From contig JAWZYU010000011.1 of NCBI GenBank assembly GCA_038380435.1, positions 87,086,501 to 87,150,500 on the forward strand: a DNA stretch of 64,000 nt. Reading direction: 5' to 3'. This DNA is from Ryuthela nishihirai (lineage: Eukaryota; Arthropoda; Arachnida; Araneae; Heptathelidae). Within the stretch, counting starts at the first letter, position 1. Every line of letters starts with the position of its first letter. The position numbers were made by a program, and so were the translations under genes. Under the pieces are notes generated by a model. That model ran no database searches and was not told where the DNA came from. It saw only the letters and a program-made list of their open reading frames with translations. Below, one piece after another: positions 23,451 through 35,338 of the stretch.

Positions 23451-23868
23451 TGGGCTGTGCTCGGAAAGCCCATCATTCTGATGGCTTCCATGGCTGTGCA
23501 GACAGTTATCAGCGTATCACCATCTGAATATTTCTTGCCTGCAGCAAAGTACCTCCTTACGCAGGCAAGGCTGAAGTCGGTGTCCATCGTGACATAAACT
23601 CCGGTTTTCATTCCCGCTGAGGCATCTTTCATTTCCACCTCTGGAAGACCCCCACCATCCCGACCTCAGACAGCCAGATGTTCAAAACCTAAGGGGCCCC
23701 CACCAAGGCCTAAAAGAAAATTCGACCACCTCTGTGTTCAGTTGTCTCTGATTTGTGTTCTTCAGATGACTCCAGAACATGGACACAGACAGCCCCATTT
23801 CTCCTAAACTGGTGTGGCAGTGATTAAAATAAATCATTAGTCATCTGCCAATTCTTCTAAGACCTGAG

Positions 23869-26800
23869 ATGGCCACACTCATACAATGGAATTGTTGTGG
23901 ATTCCAGAGGAATATTGATGACATCAAAGTCCTTCTCAGGACACACAAGCCCACTGCTTGTGCCTTCAGGAGATGTACTTTCAGACAGCCAACAATCCCA
24001 TTATCTGACACCTCTCTCTCATTTGCCAGGACTGGGATGGAGATGGTCCAGCTCATGCGGGTGTCACCATCCTCATGAGCAACCATTATCCATTCCAGGT
24101 CGTGCCCCTGATGATCAAAACCTAAGGGGTCCCCACCAAGGGGTGGGGGCTACTTTAGAGGTTGTTGCCAATTGCCTCTTTGTGGGATTTTTGTTGACTG
24201 TCTGTTCCATCTACTTACCACTTGGAAGTCTTGTCTACCGGGATGACCTCATCTCACAGTTGCTGTCCCCCTTCCTCATCATGGGAGACTTCAATGGACA
24301 CAGTTCACTTTGGGGAAGTCCTGACACCAACGGGAGGGATGGGGTCCTGGAGCAGTGGCTCTTGGATCCTTCACTCTCCCTGTTGAACACAAGTGTCGGT
24401 ACTTACTTCCACTCCCCAACCCGCACTTTCACTGCCAATATCTGACCATCTGCTCCTCTTCAATTTTTCCACTCTTTACATGAGAGGTCGAGGGCAATCC
24501 TTATGGAAGTGATCACCTCTCCGTAGTGTGCACCATCTTCTGTGAGGGGCCTTGCAGCACTTCACGAGTATCCCGGTGAAGGCTCGATCGGGCTGACTAG
24601 AGTGACTTTGAGCTCCTGTCTGAGCTTGATGCCCACTCTATCAGCCAGGAGCCTATCAGTGTTGCATTGGTGGAGATGATGGACTGCCTGACTCTACTAT
24701 TCCTCAGACCTCGACTCTGTTTCCACAGTTCCAAAAGCTGTGGTGGAATCCTGACTGCACTGCAGCTCGTAAGGCTCAGAATAAGACTTGTGTTGATGAG
24801 TGCAGCTCAACTGATTGAGTGCAGTTGATGAGTGCAGCCAATTGTGTTGATGAGCTGCGTCTGCAAGGTGTTGGAAAAAATGGTAAATACCAGACTGGCC
24901 TGGTATTTGGAACATCACAGCCTTCGTTCTAACACCCAGTGTGGCTTTCGCAGCACAGGTCTGCTTTAGACTGCCTGATCTGCTTCAAATTGGTGATCAG
25001 AAATTCATTTTTATGTTGAGAGCACCTGGTGTCTATTTTCTTCAGCATTAAAAAAGCATACAACATGGCATGGAGATTTGGTATTCTTTGTGACCTACAT
25101 CGCTTTGGCTTAAGAGGTCACATCAATCTTCATCCCAAACTTTTTCTTGTACCTTTCGAGTTTGTGTTGGCAACACTCTGTTACAGCTTTTCCCCCAAGA
25201 ACAGGGGGTGCCACAAGGCTGCATCCTGAGTGTTACACTTTTTGCTGTCAAGATTAATTCTATTGCACAACAACTTTCTTCCACTGTATGCAATACCTCT
25301 ATGTTGACGACTTTAGCATCTTTTGATCATCGTCCAGTATGAGGGTCATTGAATGACAACTGCAAACTGCCCTGAACAATCTCTTGGTTTGGCTGATGGC
25401 CAATGGGTTTCAGTTCCCCCCACGGAATACCGCTTGCATGCACTTTTGCCGCAAGCGTAATCATCATCTGGACCGAGCTGCGGCTCGGGGGGTAACATCA
25501 TTGCATTTGTGGTGGAGACTAAGTTTCTCGGTCTGTTCTTCGACTGGAAATCGATATCTCAGAATCTCTTCATCATTCGTGGGCATTGAACATTCTCCAG
25601 GTCCACTCTTCCCTCTCTTGGAGGGCAGACTGATGTTCATTGCTCATCTTCTACTGTGCACTTGTCTGGTCAATACTGGACTACGGATCCCAGTGTACGA
25701 CTCTGCCCAGGATTCGATGGTGAAGGTGCTGAATCCTCTACACCATCAGGCCCTCCGTGTTTGCATGGGGGCTTCTGGACTTCACCAATCCAAAGTCTTT
25801 ACTTTGAGACCGACGAACCTTCATTATCTATTCGCCATCAGCAGTTGTCCCTACAGTATGCAGCAAAATTGCGGTTCCTGCCTAGCCGTCCCACTTGGAA
25901 CTGTGTTTTCAGTTACCAGTGGGAAATGCTATATTAGAATTAGCCGACTGCCATTCGTCCTTTTGTTTTGCATGTCCAAAGTTACCAGTCTCGATAGCAT
26001 CTTGCAGTCAACAGCCAAGCTGCTTCCACCATGGCTCGCTGTTTCCACTTCCTGCAATTTTTCCCTGTGCAGGACGGGAAAGTCCTTTACACCTGACTGT
26101 GTATCGGCAACTCTTTGCCAGCCACTGTGCTGAGCATCCGGACTTCTTGCCTGTCTACACAGATGGCTCAAAGTCTGGCACATCAGTGGGATCAACCATG
26201 GTCTGCTGTGATGTAATTATTGCAGACCAGATCCTACAGCAGTGTTCCATTTTCACTTATTATGCATTCTATCAGCCTTGCCTTGGACCACATAGCAGTT
26301 AAGCATCATTGTCAGTGTGCCCTCTGCACTGACTCTCTTAGTTTGCTACAGGCTTTGATCTCAGTGAGGTGTCAGCCTCACCCTGTTCTCTCCAAGATCT
26401 GCCAGCAGCTCCATCATCTGACAGCCACCACCACCGTTCTCTTCTGTTGGGTGCCTGCTCATGTCAGGATCAGGGGCAATGACTTTGGAGATGCTGCTGC
26501 CAGGTCAGCCACACCCCTATCCAACTCCCTGCTATCTGTTTCATACTTGGATTTCTGGCAGTGTTTTTTCATCAAGCTCCAGGCACAGTGGCAGAGATCT
26601 TGGTCTGAACAGGTTGGCAACAAGCTTTTGGAGATCAAGCCCATTGTCAAACCATGGCAGTCTTGTTTTCGCAGGAATCACAAGGAGGAAGTTGTACTTG
26701 CTCGACTCCACTTAAGTCATTGGTTTATCACTCATTTCTTCTTCAAGCGGACAACAAAACTAAATGCGAGTTTTGTGACACTATTTTAAAAAATAAGCAA

Positions 26801-26930
26801 TTTTTAATCGATTGTCTCGCTTTTAATCTAGAACATCATTTTTATTTTAGCCATGTTGATTTTACGTCCAACCCCTTACACTCAGACGTCTTTTATCTGA
26901 TGCCTCACTTTTAACTCCTGTGTTTGATTT
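23869..26930 (+). pseudogene. I-type LINE ORF2 (EN-RT-RNase H)
   Basis: Endonuclease: MATLIQWNCCGFQRNIDD at 23869, SIYLPLGSL, then IMGDFNGHSSLWG near 24275. Reverse transcriptase: a decayed thumb and palm with VPQGCILSVTLFAVKINSI near 25208 and the catalytic QYLYVDDFSIF near 25287-25319. RNase H: LPVYTDGSKSG near 26150, CALCTDSLSLLQALIS near 26315 and FCWVPAHVRIRGNDF near 26440. C-terminal RNHKEEVVLARLHLSHWFITH then CEFCDTIL near 26770. The order matches I-clade LINEs, which encode RNase H, unlike RTE. Numerous frameshifts and stops, and a 29-kDa-size longest open piece (25384-26133), show it is inactive. Confidence 0.8.
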
Positions 26931-27499
26931 TTTATGTTATGCAAGCTGTTTCACTAGAATGTAATTTTCTGGCTTTATTTATACACTATCCAACCTGAGT
27001 CTTTTACACCTGGGTTGGTTTTAATTTTGTACCTTTTTATCTAATGCTTTATACATATTTATTGTTTTTGTATTTTTATATATTTTGATTTTGTCCTTTG
27101 TCATTTACTGTATTGCCTTTTAACTTTGGTTGTGAGTTCCTGTGTCTTTACCCTTTTATGTGTCTCATTTGGCACATTATGTCCTTAACTGCCAATGCAC
27201 CATAAAATCCTAAACAACCAACCCACATTTTCAAGATTTTGACTTTCTGCAATTTCATCTGATGTTAAATGTATTTACTACATTAAAATTAATTAACTGC
27301 AGTTTCAAAAAACAGTACTACATAATACAAGCCAAAAAAAAACACATTTTTTAGTAAAATTATATGAAACATTGTTTAATTCTTGAGAAATGTTTTCCAA
27401 CATATTTATAGATTAAGCAACATAACAGAGTTAACCCTTCCCAGGTCCAGCTATTTTTTCACTCTGATCAGGCAAAAAAACTTACTGAATAACTAATGA

Positions 27500-27990
27500 A
27501 AGGAATTATGACATGTTATATGACAAATTAATCAGCATTTAATTCTGGATTTTCTGAAAATAAAATATTTAATAAAAAATGCAACTAGTTTTATTTGAAT
27601 AGGACCTTTTTAGAGGCATGTAGTAAAAAAATGCATCTGGCAACAGAAATAAAATTGGTTTTGAAAAACACTAATAGACAGAAATTATTATAATGCACAT
27701 GAATATTATATTGGCTATTTACTTCTGGATAACAAAAAAATATATTCTTTAAAGTAAGCATTTCTTTCTTTTTGTAATTTTTTTCTCCTAACATATGTTG
27801 AGAAAAGTCCAGGCTTGTTGCAGAGTCCAATAAACAAGTCAACTTTAGAATATTTTTAATAAATAACTAATCAGCAGAAATAGATCATGTTATATACCAA
27901 ATTAAAGAGAATTTAATTCCAAATTTTATTGAAGTAAAAAATATAAACATTGTAGTAACATATTAATTTTAATAACACTCTTTTTAATTA
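27500..27990. repeat. AT-rich repeat related to 2948-3268
   Basis: 27527-27820 aligns with 2948-3262. A related phrase is repeated nearby (tgttatatgacaaatta...ttaattctgga at 27515 and tgttatataccaaatta...ttaattccaaa at 27890), so the block contains two tandem, diverged units about 375 bp apart. Similar phrases follow the Tc1 relic at 4460-4500 (gaaaatttaattccgagtttta), which again suggests a shared transposon family. Confidence 0.5.
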
Positions 27991-28791
27991 CTTCCAAAAT
28001 CTTCTGCTTTTAAAAATAGCAGTATCTTGTTAATTTTTAGTAGATTTTTAAACTGTTAGGAAAAATATGTTGATAGTAGTTCAAATCAAACTTGTGAGCT
28101 TAAATCAGGTAATTGCTTCAATACCGAATAATGTTAACAAACAGTTCAGCAATACCATATAGCACTTCTTCAATCAGGTGGCTTTATTGAAGTATTTATA
28201 TTGTAAATTAATAAAATATGCATCAAATGAAAAAAATATTATTTTTCAAGTTTGAATTATGTATTTTTAAAAGATATATAAAAGAAAATTTTCAAATGGC
28301 ATTTTAAAAAATATTGAAGTTTTATGTGTTGTACAAAAAACGTCTGCAGACAGTTAATAAATACTAAAACACAGCTAGTATGGTATAAAAATAATAAGAC
28401 ACGAAAATGCTGTTACACTAACAATCAAAAAAATTCAGAACTCAAGCATTGAGGAGTACTTTAAAGTATTCAATGAATGAATATTAGAGCTTTGCCTTAT
28501 TTGCAAACAACTCCATCATTTCAATTCATTAAATTATACCCCTATTATCCTATCACTCATAAAGTATCCTTCGTGTATTATTAAATTTATATGTCTATAG
28601 ACATCCGTGACCTGAGAAGGAATGGAAGATTGTGTTTAATGAATTTTGTGTTTATCTTGTTTTTTTTTTGTGTTATTGATCATATTAATCATGCTGATTA
28701 TAAATATATCAGTAATTTGTACATAGCAACAACTAACTGTACAAAAAATAAATGATATTAATATTTATATAAATAATGATATTAATATCTA
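27991..28791. other. No gene seen; AT-rich intron
   Basis: Long A/T runs and a short tandem phrase near 28750-28795 (aatgatattaatatttatat and a variant). Nothing else recognised. Confidence 0.5.
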
Positions 28792-28960
28792 TATAATAAT
28801 AAATAAAAATAAATACCCTCTCAAGCAGCTGCTTGCCACAGAGGTCTGACAGGAGCCTGTCAGTTTATATGCCACAGTAGGAGATCTGAGAGGATGGCAG
28901 GACCTCAGCAGAAAAACGACACACACATCCATGCCTAATCCGGGGCTCGAACCCAGGTCC
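28792..28960 (-). repeat. SINE-A copy 3
   Basis: Minus-strand copy with its AAATAAATA tail complement on the left, then ccctctcaagcagctgcttg, the body, and the B-box complement ggggctcgaacccaggtcc on the right. It is truncated before the A box. Confidence 0.85.
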
Positions 28961-29164
28961 AATATATAGAACATTATATTAATATATGCAATGTATCTTA
29001 ATACATGTAATTGCCAAAAACATTACATGATCATATCAAAATGGAGAGAAATACATGCTAGGCTATGTTACATAAGAACTAAGCTTCAAGGCTTGATTCA
29101 AAAATGAATATTTGAATGTCTTTGTTGTTTGTGACTGGATTCATCTTGTTAAAGTAAGTCCCAA

Positions 29165-29990
29165 ATGTAGTCTTCCCTCACTGCCATATCCCATCATCCT
29201 CGGTATCTCTTCTCCATGGTTTCATTATCTCGGTGAAAGCATTACTGTGTACTTCACTCACATCACCCAAATTTCATGTAAATAAGTCCAAGTGTGAGTG
29301 CAAATAGTGCAATTTTACAGACATGTTACAACTAGTAGGCAATACTAATCAATCAAATTCTCTACAATTTCTTTGTAAGTCTCTCTCTTAGTGTTGCCAA
29401 GAAAACCATGCACTATATGCTGAAAAGTCTCCCAAGCATTACTTTCTATAACAGTCATTTTGTCTTCCAGTTCTTTAGACTGTAGCATCCATCATATTTG
29501 TGGTCCAGTAAATATGTCATCCTTTACTTTTGCTTTAGTAATGTGAGGAAACATTTGTGAGGAAACGTGGAATGCATATGCTGAAATGCGTGATTCAAAA
29601 CTTTTGACTAACTGCTTCACAAATCCCAAATTAGTGTGAAATGGTGGCAACAAGATCTTGTCATTTGAAACAACAGCTTTATGAATGACATTGTGTGTGC
29701 CTGGTGTTAATTGCCTTCAGGTTGGCCATTCTCTTTTCACATAATGCTGGCCTGATACTCTACTATCCCAGAAGCAGAGGAAACAAGAGTGCTTGGTATT
29801 ATCATTATATTATATACCTTGTAGACTTAATAAAATTCTTGCATTTTGAAGTCCCTACAAACATCTCAATTGTAACATTTAGCATTTATTTTCTCCTGCA
29901 GTATTGTGACATTTGCATAGTCTTCTTTTAAATATACTGAATGTGCTACCTGAATGGAAAGAAATTGATTGCCATTATGTAGCAAAACAA
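29165..29990 (-). pseudogene. Decayed relative of the CACTG-element protein
   Basis: Reading the minus strand from about 29880 down gives, across several frames: GYTKHSCFLC-like residues with FWDSR, QHYVKREWP, LTPG.HNVIHKAVVSND, KILLPPFHTNLGFVKQLVK, KVKDDIFTGPQI, AWETFQHIVHGFLGNTKRETY, LHYLHSHLDLF and MEKRYRG followed by a stop. The last half lines up motif by motif with 14652-15023 (KFLENVRADNY, HFLHSHLDFFP, MEKQYQGN). At least four frameshifts or stops are present. It preserves an upstream region absent from the first copy, useful for describing the family. Terminal repeats were not found. Confidence 0.7.
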
Positions 29991-30075
29991 CCTATAGACT
30001 TCTAGTTGAGTTGTTGATAAATAGGCACAAATTTTGTGAGGCATGAGGTAGGCTAATATCATCAAAAAGACTATC

Positions 30076-30286
30076 AACCTGGGCCAGCATTGAGATTTAT
30101 CTCCTCAAAAACCCCACCTGGCTCTCTATCAATAGGTGACACCAATGGACCTGGAAAGGCTCCGTCCATTGGATGGGATGTAAGGCCATGGTACAGAGGG
30201 CCATACCCTGTGCACGTTAAAGGACATGCCTGGTTGGCCTTGACAGAAGACTACCATGTCTCCTAACAGCTGTCTAGTAGGTCCCC
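30076..30286 (+). repeat. SINE-B copy 5, truncated
   Basis: Starts within the B-box area (cctgggccagcattgagatttatctcc) and runs to gtctagtaggtcccc, where a Gypsy family 1 LTR begins exactly. The tRNA-derived head and the tail are missing. Confidence 0.75.
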
Positions 30287-31065
30287 TGTAATGCTCCAAA
30301 GATTAATAACTTTTAAAGTTTGGACCTTTTATCTGATCCAATTTATTCAAATAGATAGATCTATTTATTCCAATATTTTATTCAAATAGATAGATCTATT
30401 GGGCACCAGGCAATAATAACTTGCCAAATAAAGTTGCAATAGGGTTCGTTTATTTGCCAAGCATTACTTATCGAGTAAGAATTCAAAAATGATTGTCAAG
30501 CTTAAAGTTTAAATCTAATCAAAACATAAATTCACGTTGCTCAAGAAAAAAAAATAGCAAAGATTCAAAAGTTTGTAAAACAAAGTTTATTTCCAAAAAT
30601 TCAACTCACCAAACTCAAAGTGAAAATGTCAACTACATCTCGAACAAAAACTCTGTTACTATATCTCAACTCATCACTATCTCACTACTTCATTACTACT
30701 ACACAATCTCTTCTCTTACTCTTCATTCCAATTCTCAATCTACACTTCACTACACTAACTCTTGACCTAACGTCATCAGGTCTTCACAAGAGGCTACAAA
30801 GCTGGCCCATGTCATGTTGCATGCCGGGAAAGACATTTGCATAAACTGACAATCGCTCAAGCTATGATGCAAGAGAGGGTGTGTCCTGCACACACTTTAG
30901 CAGTTGTCAGTCAAAAGGTCGGAGTTGTGAATGCGCAACTCCTGCAGCTCGGACAAGGATTGAGACAGTCCACAAAACGAATTAAAATCCCCAAACTGAT
31001 AAATATAACGTAAATAAAGCAAAACTGGTTAAGGAAAAGTAAAAGTGAATGGGTGGACCATCACA
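30287..31065 (-). repeat. 3' LTR of the truncated Gypsy element
   Basis: 779-bp TG...CA unit, minus strand. It shares with the other LTR copies gccgggaaagacatttgcata, agctatgatgcaagag and agtcggagttg...gcgcaactcc-like phrases (complemented at 1244-1946). The internal serine/threonine-rich open frame at 30493-30765 is chance coding in repeated ctcac/acta sequence. Confidence 0.78.
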
Positions 31066-32799
31066 ACTCCCCCTGCTAAAGAGAGTCAAAATTTGACTTA
31101 ACAGATTTTGATGAGCAAATTTATAAAAATAGTACACTTTTCACGTCATTTACACATGGTTGAACATAAAATAAAGTAAAAGTATGCGTACGCAAATTTT
31201 GATAAGATGATCTTCTCTCACTTCGACCCAATTTTCCATCATGACCAAAGGTATCTCCTCCCAAATCCTCCTATCAAGAGTGTAAATCTAGCCTAGTGTA
31301 AATATATACCAATGGCTGTGGCAGTTAACTGCATACTAGCATTATCAGACTACCTGGTATCACATTCTGATAGAAACTTTAAAAAGTTGCATACATTAAC
31401 CTGTACAAAAAGCTGGTTAATACTACTTCTATCCTTCTTAACTTCTAAAAAGGTTAAAGAAAGAAAAAAATTAAATTACATATGTATCAAGCAGGGTACA
31501 TAACTTCCGCTTATCCCCTAAACACAATCAAAATATGTGAAAGCTAAATCTTCTCCTAACACGTAAAAAAAATGGATATTGGAACACCATTAAATCCTCC
31601 TAACTACATCAAACACGTGAATCTAAGAAATTTCAAATTTTACAAACAAGCGGGAGTGTAATCATCCACTTATTCTTCACCTAGACACAATAATCACAAG
31701 CTAACTGAAATAAAAAATCATTAGTTATCTCCCTTTTTAGAGCTATATGTCCCCCTCCCAAAGGAGTTTTGCTGGTGACTACTCAGTCACAAGACTTGGC
31801 TGTTGGGGACAGCTCCAAATGGGTACCAAAAAAAAAGTGGCATCATGGTCAGCTCAAGACATCATCATGGTCAGCTCATATATATACAAATAAATGCTGC
31901 CAATGTCATCCCAAAAATTTCACATCACTGATGCATAAATATCACTGATGACACTGAACAGATTTAAACACATATACATACATTGTATCTAAGAGTAAGG
32001 AAAAAGATGTATAAATAATTTATAATATATGACAATAACATTTCATCCAAATCCATTCACTTTTTACATGAATCTCATTTTTGCATACATAAATTCACTT
32101 TGAAATGAACATTTTGAAAAAGTAAAAAGAAATATTTAATCACTGTACTAAATTCTCTTTCATTCTCATCATTTGTATCCATAAACATTTTACAATTTCT
32201 AAACTTCCCAATGTCAACTTACAATTTTCAGCTTTCAGTCAGCTGAAATGAAAAAAAATCTACAAAAATACACTTTAAATCACCTTAATATAATATAACA
32301 ACTAGAACTTCAGATGAACAAGAATACATAAAAAAATTCTATTCACACAATATAAACTCAAACTATAAAACGAATTATAAATTCACTCTTCGAAAATAAA
32401 TATTGAAACTCCAAAGTTTCATCAAGAAATTAAACATTTCAAAATCTCTAAGTATAGCACACAATAAAGCGACTTTACTCTTCTTCATCTTCATCTATTC
32501 CAGAGAAAAGAAATAAAACATTTATAAATCATTAAGTGCCACAGTGGAAGAATAATAATATAGTTAAATTTTCATTGTTGGCACTCTGTTGCGATAAATC
32601 ATCATCCATTCGGTTCCCAGTGACATCCTTCCCTCGTCAATCAATACCTCAGGTGAAAGCACTGCTGAAGATCTCATTGGTGATGTCATCTCTGCTATGT
32701 TGACTGCTTCATTGTCGGTTGTCGCTCTGCAGGCTCTGGTCATTTTGTTGATATCTCGTCATGCTCTTGACATCGATGGAACAGCTGAATCTGGCTTTA

Positions 32800-33098
32800 T
32801 CATCTTTTTTCCTGTTGTATGTAATAGGTGATAATCCAATCTATTTTTCTCTCATCTGCTTGGTAGTGGATCATCATCATCATCATCAGAGACATCATTT
32901 TCCGGTTTTGTTGTGGAGCATCTACTTTATTTGAAACTCTTGATCTGGAAAATTCTATGGAACTGTTATATTTTTTAATGTTTATGATATTAAAGTATCC
33001 TACTGAGGCATTAATGGCCATATTGTCCAGTTCATACAGAAGAGGAGAAAGTTACTTCCTTACAATATATGGCCCAGCATATAATGGCACAAATTAAT
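32800..33098 (-). pseudogene. Gypsy integrase C-terminus (GPY/F region)
   Basis: Minus-strand reading near 33085-32960 gives FVPLYAGPYIVRK, a stop, then LSPLLYELDNMAINASVGYF and further KKYNSS...SRVSNKVD. The GPYIV...YEL pattern is the GPY/F module found at the integrase C-terminus of many Ty3/Gypsy elements and needed for efficient integration. No catalytic core is present. One stop interrupts the module. Short and isolated, but its placement 2 kb before a polypurine tract and LTR supports the call. Confidence 0.65.
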
Positions 33099-33160
33099 GT
33101 AATGCCCAACAAGGCCAATCATCTGCATAACCTAAATCAGAAATTATGAAATCTGTAGAC

Positions 33161-33397
33161 TAGGGGTTCTCAACGTGGGATATGCAGTTAAATTTTTTGG
33201 AGTACACCATGAGAGCTCAAAAGTTGCTAGATTTATGTTGTATATATATATATACGTTTTGTTTTATTCCCATTGTTATACTATAACTATAGTTATATCT
33301 ATCTATATAGTTATATCTATCTATATATACAAGGGGTATGCCAGTTACATACACATTTCCAGGAGGTACATGAAACATAAAAGGTTGAGAACCATTG
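33161..33397. mobile_element. hAT-like MITE with 8-bp TSD
   Basis: 237-bp element with ends TAGGGGTTCTCAAC and GGTTGAGAACCATTG, an inverted pair of the CAGGGGTTCTCAA type known for hAT elements. It is flanked by ctgtagac (33153-33160) and ctctagat (33398-33405), 6 of 8 bases alike. The intact RTE target in copy C reads ctctagac, supporting an 8-bp duplication. It contains a (TA)n and atctatatagttat repeat core and no ORF. Confidence 0.75.
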
Positions 33398-33854
33398 CTC
33401 TAGATCATTAAGTCCAAAATCATCCCCTTGCAAAGAATTCCACGACATAATCAATACCCACACTAAAAAGAAAAAGAGATAAAAATTCATCTTTGTCGAA
33501 CTCCACTAGCAGTGGTAAACTAATTGCTACAAGCTTTACCAACTCTCACATATGATTCAATGTTATTATAGAGAGCTTTTCTTATGTTAAGTAACTTGTG
33601 AGGTATTCAATAAGATCTAACAATCAACCACAAATTATGTTGATTAATAGAGTAAAAGGCCTTTTTGAAATCTACGAAGCTAGTAACCACAGGTTTCTGT
33701 AACTCTTAACATTTCTCAATAATCTGCCTGAGTGAAAATATATATCTATACTTCTCCTACCACTTCTAATATCCACACTGTTCATCACACAGTTGTCCAT
33801 CAACCAAATTCTTAATTATATTAAGTACAATAATGCAAAGAATTTTACCTGGAA

Positions 33855-34609
33855 TGTTCCAAAGATTATTAACTTTTCAAGTTGGACCTTTTGTTTGATC
33901 CAAATTTATTCAAAATTTCAGATAGCTTTATCGGACGTCAGGCAATTTTAACTTGCCAATTAAAGTTGAAATATGTATTTGTCAAGCGTTACTTATTGAG
34001 TAAGAATTCGAAAAGGATTGCCAAGTTTAATTAAAGTTTAAATCTAATAAAAAGTCAATTAACATTGCTCAAGAAAAAAATAGCAAAAATTCAAAAGTTT
34101 CTAAAACAAAGTTTATTTCCAAAAAATTCAAAGACTCACCAAATTCAATGGAAGAATACAAAAGTTGGAGTACTAACAACTCGCATCTGATCTAAATCTC
34201 TACTAAATCTCTCTCCACTACAATACTACATCTCCACTGACAATACTCTACTAACCCTGACAGCACTCTCTCCACTAAACTATACTGTCAATTCTACCTC
34301 TCTCTGTAACCTAACGTCATTATTTATAACGTGCGGCGTAGAAATCCGGCATGTGTCTGTTGCACACCGGGAAAACATTTACATAATCTGATGATCGCAC
34401 TAGCTATGATGCAAGAGGGGTCGTGTCCTACATGTGCGCATTAGCAGCTGACAATCAAAAGTAGGAGTTGTGCATGTGCACTACTACTCGGAAACGAGAA
34501 TGGCGATGTCCAAAAAAAAATGAAATAATAATCCCCAAAATGATAAATATAATGTAAATAAAGTAAGACTAGTTAAGAAAAAGTAAAAATGAATGGGTGG
34601 AGCAAAACA
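33855..34609 (-). mobile_element. LTR of Gypsy family 1 in RTE copy D
   Basis: Begins TGTTCCAAAG and ends gggtggagcaaaaca on the + strand, matching the complement of the family LTR. Inserted at the RTE sequence cctggaa/cagag. A clean target duplication is not readable. No internal region, so probably a solo LTR. Confidence 0.72.
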
Positions 34610-35338
34610 AACAGAAAGTAGGCTGATACTCCAATAGTTACCATAAGAATTGTAATCACCTTTTTTTAAATATAGAGATAATAATAGCTCTGATAAAATT
34701 CTTAGAAACAATGCCTATATCACAAAAGATATTCAAAATTTCCTTCAACCATACGATCACAGAAACATTTCCAGCTCCTAGCATTTCAGTAGTAATTTCA
34801 TATACTCCTTGGGATTTATGCACTTTTAATTTAGAGATAGGCAAATAACTGCAGAATGTGATATAGGATCAACATTAAAGCCAGTAATGCATCTATCCTC
34901 ACTGCAAACAATGGGAGTAGAGCTAACTACATTGTTTAGAACATCTCTGAAATGCTCAGCCCACCTAGCCATGACAGAATATTAACTTTCAGTAGTCTTA
35001 CCATGTTTATCCCTCATTTCCTGTATACCTTTCTATTTCTTCCCACACAGAAAGTTAACTGTTTGGTACAACTTCCTACTGTTGTGCTGTTTCCTCTGCT
35101 TTGCCAGTCAAGCAAAAGATTCTTATAAGTTGTTGACTGATCCTTTACATGTTTATTAAGCTCTTTGTAATGTTGTCTGTTAGGGCTAGTAGGATATTGA
35201 TTCAAATTATTCTTACAGTTCCTTCTTTCAGAAATAAACTCCATAGCCTTATCACTCAAATAACTTTGTCTCCTCTGTACCTTTTTACCCAAAACAGTGT
35301 TTTTAGTTTCAGAAAATCCTATATAAATTGATCCCATT

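Larger units (their letters stand above)
21185..27228 (+). mobile_element. I-type LINE, near full length, decayed
   Basis: About 6 kb in the order expected for an I-clade LINE: a GC-richer 5' leader (21185-22200), a gag-like ORF1 with CCHC zinc knuckles (about 22230-23450), and ORF2 with APE endonuclease, reverse transcriptase with YVDD, RNase H and a Cys/His C-terminus (23869-26920). A 3' end follows, reading gcaccataaaatcctaaacaaccaaccca. A matching 3' end is seen on the minus strand at 52297. ORF1 is interrupted by a SINE-B (22460-23072). Stops and frameshifts are frequent. The 5' boundary is approximate. Confidence 0.82.
30287..33098 (-). mobile_element. Truncated Ty3/Gypsy element, family 1
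   Basis: On the minus strand: remnants of the pol C-terminus (33098-32800), a long AT-rich non-coding or decayed region, a polypurine tract whose complement is actccccctgctaaag (31066-31081), and the 3' LTR (30287-31065, from TGTGATGGTCC to CATTACA). Everything 5' of the integrase C-terminus is missing; RTE copy D begins there. This copy is what ties the five LTR units in the window to a Gypsy-type element. Confidence 0.75.

Noticed and set aside
30493..30844. Open frames rich in Ser/Thr as a gene
   Set aside because: They lie inside an LTR and come from local ctcac/acta repetition; they are not kept in the other LTR copies.
32872..32892. (ATC)n run as another RTE 3' end
   Set aside because: It is not followed by the RTE 3' sequence ctcaagcagccatggg; it lies within Gypsy internal sequence and is a simple repeat.
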